From: Eukaryota sp. TZLM1-RC
Taxonomy: Eukaryota; Metamonada: BaSk clade
Reading direction: 5' to 3'
DNA: 64,000 nucleotides
NCBI GenBank assembly: GCA_040285825.1
Contig: JAUPSS010000002.1
Span: forward strand, 1,922,001 to 1,986,000
The notes under the pieces were generated by a model. That model did not search any database. It was not told the DNA's origin and saw nothing but the letters and a program-made list of their open reading frames with translations. A program made the position numbers and the translations under genes. Shown one piece after another: positions 61,001 through 64,000 of the stretch (positions are counted from its first letter, which is position 1; each line of letters opens with the position of its first letter).

Positions 61001-63556
61001 TTAGACACCTTCACAAAGTGGCAATATTTCTCTATAGGCCTGTCTAAATCCATCACAATCTTTGAACTTCAATGCTAATCCAACCCACTCCTCTGCGGTC
61101 TTATAATCAGTTAGCCTTGTGTAAAAAACACCATTATTCCAGGCTGAAATTCCAAACCAATTAACTTCTTCAGCAGTGAGAGCATCTATTAGAGTCAATG
61201 CCTTAACGTAGTATTGTTTACTAGATTGGCGATCAGTTGAAAGCTCAATTAGAGACTTTACCAAAAGAGCAACCGAAAAAGAGCCTTCCTTGTAATTGTC
61301 AAGACAAATTAATAGTAGTTTCACAATGAGATTGTGGTATGAAATCTTCAAAGCCTGATTATTCTGAAGAATTGCTAACAAATCAAAAGCCAACAATACA
61401 TTTTCAGAGATCAAATTGTCGATATACTGAAGGACTGGCTGGTCTTGAAGAATTAACATGACTTCAAGATTCAATAGAATGCAATTCTTTTTCTCTTTTT
61501 CAGAATCATTGTTTTTAATTCTTGAAAGTAATTGCTTTGCTTCAATTAGAGAATTATACAAAACAGAATTGGGTTCTGGCAAGGTGGAAATGGTTTGTTC
61601 GCGGATTTGTGTTAATCTAAGTTCCAAAAGAGCTAAAATACACTTTGTACTTGAGACATTCGCCAAAAGATTTGATACATCTTGGCGCAACTTCTTGTCT
61701 TCAATTGGAGGTAATTCTTCCACGATTTGAGCAAAGTGAAGACTCAATTGGAAGGCTTTCTCAGCGATGTCAATATGCTCAGAAGATTTGTGACAAACAC
61801 CCAAATTCCACAGAGTACCAAGAAACCAAGCTAGGTCTGCAGTTGATTTGGAGTTGAACACCTTGTTATTGTTGATTTCGTTTTGTAATCTTGAAAGTAA
61901 CTCACGGGTCAAGTTGGAATTATTTTCACTAATTTTGAATAAATGTCGATAAATTACTGAATAGTCGATATTATTATGTTCCATCTTGCCAAGACCAACA
62001 ACGTCTCAAAAGCAACAAAGAGCGGTAAACGATGTACTTGACGATTCATTATTCATAATTTTACTGTTTCTAGTTTTCCAAAGCTCTTGACTGATTGCAG
62101 CAAGAAGGGTTTCGGCAGTTTGGCTATCATCGACATTATTGATTGCAATTTCTTTTAATTGAATAATACCCTGTTCAGCGCTTACCGCCTCGCCCAAATA
62201 ATGGTGAATCAACACCTTTAACCAAAGTGTTTCAGGCTTATTTGGCTCCATGTGATCAGCATACTCTACATGTGAGAGAGCTTCCTGAAGTTCACCTTGA
62301 TCAAAGTAGGCTCTACTAAGGGTCCTCCGTAGCTTACATAGAGCTGCCACATCTGTTTCTGGAAGAATTTTTAACCCTCTTTTGATCCATTCGACTGCCA
62401 AAACTGATTGATTATTCTTTAAGGCCAAACTGATTTGTTTCCAGACAACTGTGTGCACAGGATCACTAGAACCAAGAACTGAGCAAGAATCTAATAAGAG
62501 AAACGCCTCTTGGTGTTTATTGGCAAGTGAATAAACATTCAAAAGCTTGGCTTTCGAAGTACTATTGGTTGAATCTCTATCAATGGCCGACAATAACAAC
62601 TTTTCTGCAGTGTCAAAGTCATTAAACTCCAAAGCCAAATCAACAGCAGAGGTATCTTGATTAGAATTAGTTATGGATTGGAATTCAAAAAGAGATTCTT
62701 TAGCTAATTCGGTTCGCTCTAATCGGTATAAAATCTTGGCACATAGCAGTAAACTTGTGCTGGACTGTTCAAGAGAAAGAGAATTTTCAACAACAGTCAA
62801 GGCCTGGTCAAGATGATTCTGATTGAAATGACAAATCGCTAATAATCGCAGAACTTTGGCTGTCCTAATGGGTTCTGATCCATCTGCAGCAGCCCCAGAA
62901 CCATCAATCAGCTCTGAACAAATACCGTAATGGCCCTCTTGGACCAATGAGGAAGCTGAATTATATACCATTGAAGTAAAATAAGATCTTTCAACTGAGC
63001 AGTCTAGTGAAGATTGTTCCTGGAAAAGATTGTTCAACTCCCGCGAAAGAGAATTCATTTCAGTAAAGTTTTTGGTTTTAAAATGGTAATCAAAATACCA
63101 TATCCTAGCGGCAAATATTGTCCGAAATACTTCAATAGTATTAGGCGAAAAAGAGCGCTCACAGAGTGAAAGTGTGGTGTTGTAGAAGTGTTGGCACTTG
63201 GCATCAATGGAGGAAGGATTGAGTGACGAGTCTTCTTGAGAAGTGGGACAATCTGAATAAAGTTTACCAAGCTTACTGGCAAATTTTGCGAGCTCCAAGG
63301 TGTCTTCACTTGGTTTAGCTGTAAATTGAATGATGGTGTAGGACGCTTCCCGCAAACGACATCCTAGTGAAGAATGTTTCAGTGAGGCAGGGAGCTGTAC
63401 ACATTGATTCCAGAGACGAAGTCCCAGATTACGATCCTGGGGACACAGTTTAGTTGTGTCATTTTTCAAATATTCCTCCAAAAGACAGAGCCGCTCATTG
63501 ATTATTCCAAGGTCTAGGTCCTTTTCCAATAACGGGGTAAGAAGATCGCTAAGCAT
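61001..63556 (-). CDS. ZIP4/SPO22/TEX11-like meiotic TPR protein
   Basis: Two exons (62038-63556 and 61001-62004), 840 aa, made largely of TPR-like helical pairs (for example LLAICHFNQNHLDQALTVV and LSRAYFDQGELQEALSHVE). The N-terminal LGLRLWNQCVQL, the TSMVYNSASSL segment and the overall size fit the SPO22/ZIP4 family, which promotes crossover maturation and synapsis in meiosis. Its presence suggests a sexual cycle. The call rests on architecture and a few segments, so a different TPR protein remains possible. Its start lies 46 bp from that of the pICln-like gene. Confidence 0.7.
62005..62037 (-). other. 33-nt intron in ZIP4-like gene
   Basis: GTACAT donor, TTTGAG acceptor. It joins NESS-N to VVGLGKMEHNN. 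Phase fits and the total is 841 codons. Confidence 0.8.
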
Positions 63557-63602
63557 TTAGTTGCAGGGAAAATCACATTCAAGAATTCCAAGTTTGTTAT
63601 CT
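63557..63602. promoter_or_regulatory. 46-bp head-to-head promoter gap
   Basis: ATGs of the ZIP4-like gene (-) and pICln-like gene (+) are separated by only 46 bp. Either the leaders overlap or the genes share a bidirectional core promoter. Confidence 0.5.
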
Positions 63603-64000
63603 ATGTCGTTTCGCACTATTTCAGCAGCAGCAGGACAACCTATTCTTGCACCTGAAGAGCAGCTTTCTTTCTCACTGATGGATGTTGACATGAGAATTGA
63701 TGGAGATGCATGTGGTCTCGGAAATCTGTATGTAACTACCAATCGAATGTTGTTCATACCCGATGCATTTTCTCCTGATGCAATACACACCAAGGGATAC
63801 CTGTTTCCATACACCACGTTCATCACCTTTGGAACAGTACATGAAGGGTTGTATTTTCAATACTCATTGGAGAAGGACAAATTCTCCGAGTGTTTGATGA
63901 AGATGAAAACAGAGCAATCCAAGGTACTATTCGATGTTCTTACAGGTATTATGGAAGGTATTCCTCCAGAAGATGACTCCGAAGAAGATGACGTTATATT
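63603..64000 (+). CDS. pICln-like PH-domain protein, 3' end outside window
   Basis: Open from ATG 63603 to the window end (132 codons): MSFRTISAAAGQPILAPEEQ, then GLGNLYVTTNRMLFIPD (the PH/GRAM-like strand pattern of pICln, GTGTLYIAESRL in animals), YPYTTF-like strands, FSECLMKMKTEQSKVLF and the acidic PPEDDSEEDD loop. pICln chaperones Sm proteins for snRNP assembly with PRMT5. The order of PH-like fold then acidic stretch fits, but similarity is modest. A GRAM-domain protein is the alternative. Confidence 0.6.
   Translation, partial: MSFRTISAAAGQPILAPEEQLSFSLMDVDMRIDGDACGLGNLYVTTNRMLFIPDAFSPDAIHTKGYLFPYTTFITFGTVHEGLYFQYSLEKDKFSECLMKMKTEQSKVLFDVLTGIMEGIPPEDDSEEDDVI

Noticed and set aside
1-64000. 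CRISPR array or tRNA/rRNA genes
   Set aside because: No regularly spaced short repeats with unique spacers, and no convincing cloverleaf or rRNA-like stretch, were seen by eye. Running tRNAscan-SE and Rfam would decide this.

Overview
This window is nuclear DNA from a unicellular eukaryote. It is AT-rich and uses the standard stop codons (TAA, TAG and TGA all end recognisable genes). Introns are tiny: nine can be placed, most 28-34 nt long, with GT-AG ends. An axonemal outer-arm dynein light chain (DNAL1 type) shows that the organism builds a motile flagellum. The gene set (ZIP4/SPO22, CAF-1, lysosomal alpha-mannosidase, VAP, D-glutamate cyclase, SUMO) would suit a zoosporic fungus or relative, or another heterotrophic flagellate or amoeboflagellate. 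The sequence alone does not settle the lineage.

Host genes, left to right: eIF3h (partial, -), DNAL1 (-), a multi-CH-domain protein (+), GH38 alpha-mannosidase (-), copper P1B-ATPase (-), F-box/LRR-like protein (+), secreted LRR protein (-), VAP/Scs2 (-), two small unknown ORFs, an unknown coiled-coil protein (+), a long coiled-coil protein (-), deoxyhypusine synthase (+), D-glutamate cyclase (-), SUMO (-), an amidohydrolase N-terminal fragment, RING/coiled-coil protein (+), an unknown protein (-), CAF-1 large subunit (+), proteasome alpha-7 (-), an NmrA-like pseudogene (-), ribosomal protein uS12/RPS23 (+), ZIP4/SPO22 (-) and a pICln-like gene (+, partial).

The rest is a graveyard of mobile elements. 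The commonest are fragments of non-LTR retrotransposons whose C-terminus has a CCHC-like zinc motif followed by a restriction-like endonuclease (RLE) domain. The best copy (44451-46600) also keeps reverse transcriptase motifs. There are at least four subfamilies, mostly 5'-truncated and often nested or abutting. There is also a Ty3/gypsy integrase relic, a 425-bp MITE with TA target duplication, an 855-bp dispersed inverted repeat, a 648-bp tandem duplication, and a small LTR element carrying only a gag-like zinc-knuckle ORF.

The most exciting content is four separate copies of Fanzor, the eukaryotic TnpB-like RNA-guided nuclease. Copy A is at 40503-42174 (-), copy B at 54004-55966 (+, one frameshift, all three RuvC acidic residues present), copy C at about 49200-51211 (+), and copy D at about 13950-15369 (-, a different DPGK-like subfamily). 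Copy C is split by the gag-only LTR element with a 4-bp target duplication, and its reading frame is open on both sides of the insertion. All four copies lie just upstream of, and in the same direction as, a host gene start (about 90 to 416 bp). Copies A and B have a stem-loop just after the stop codon, where the guide RNA of this family would be expected.
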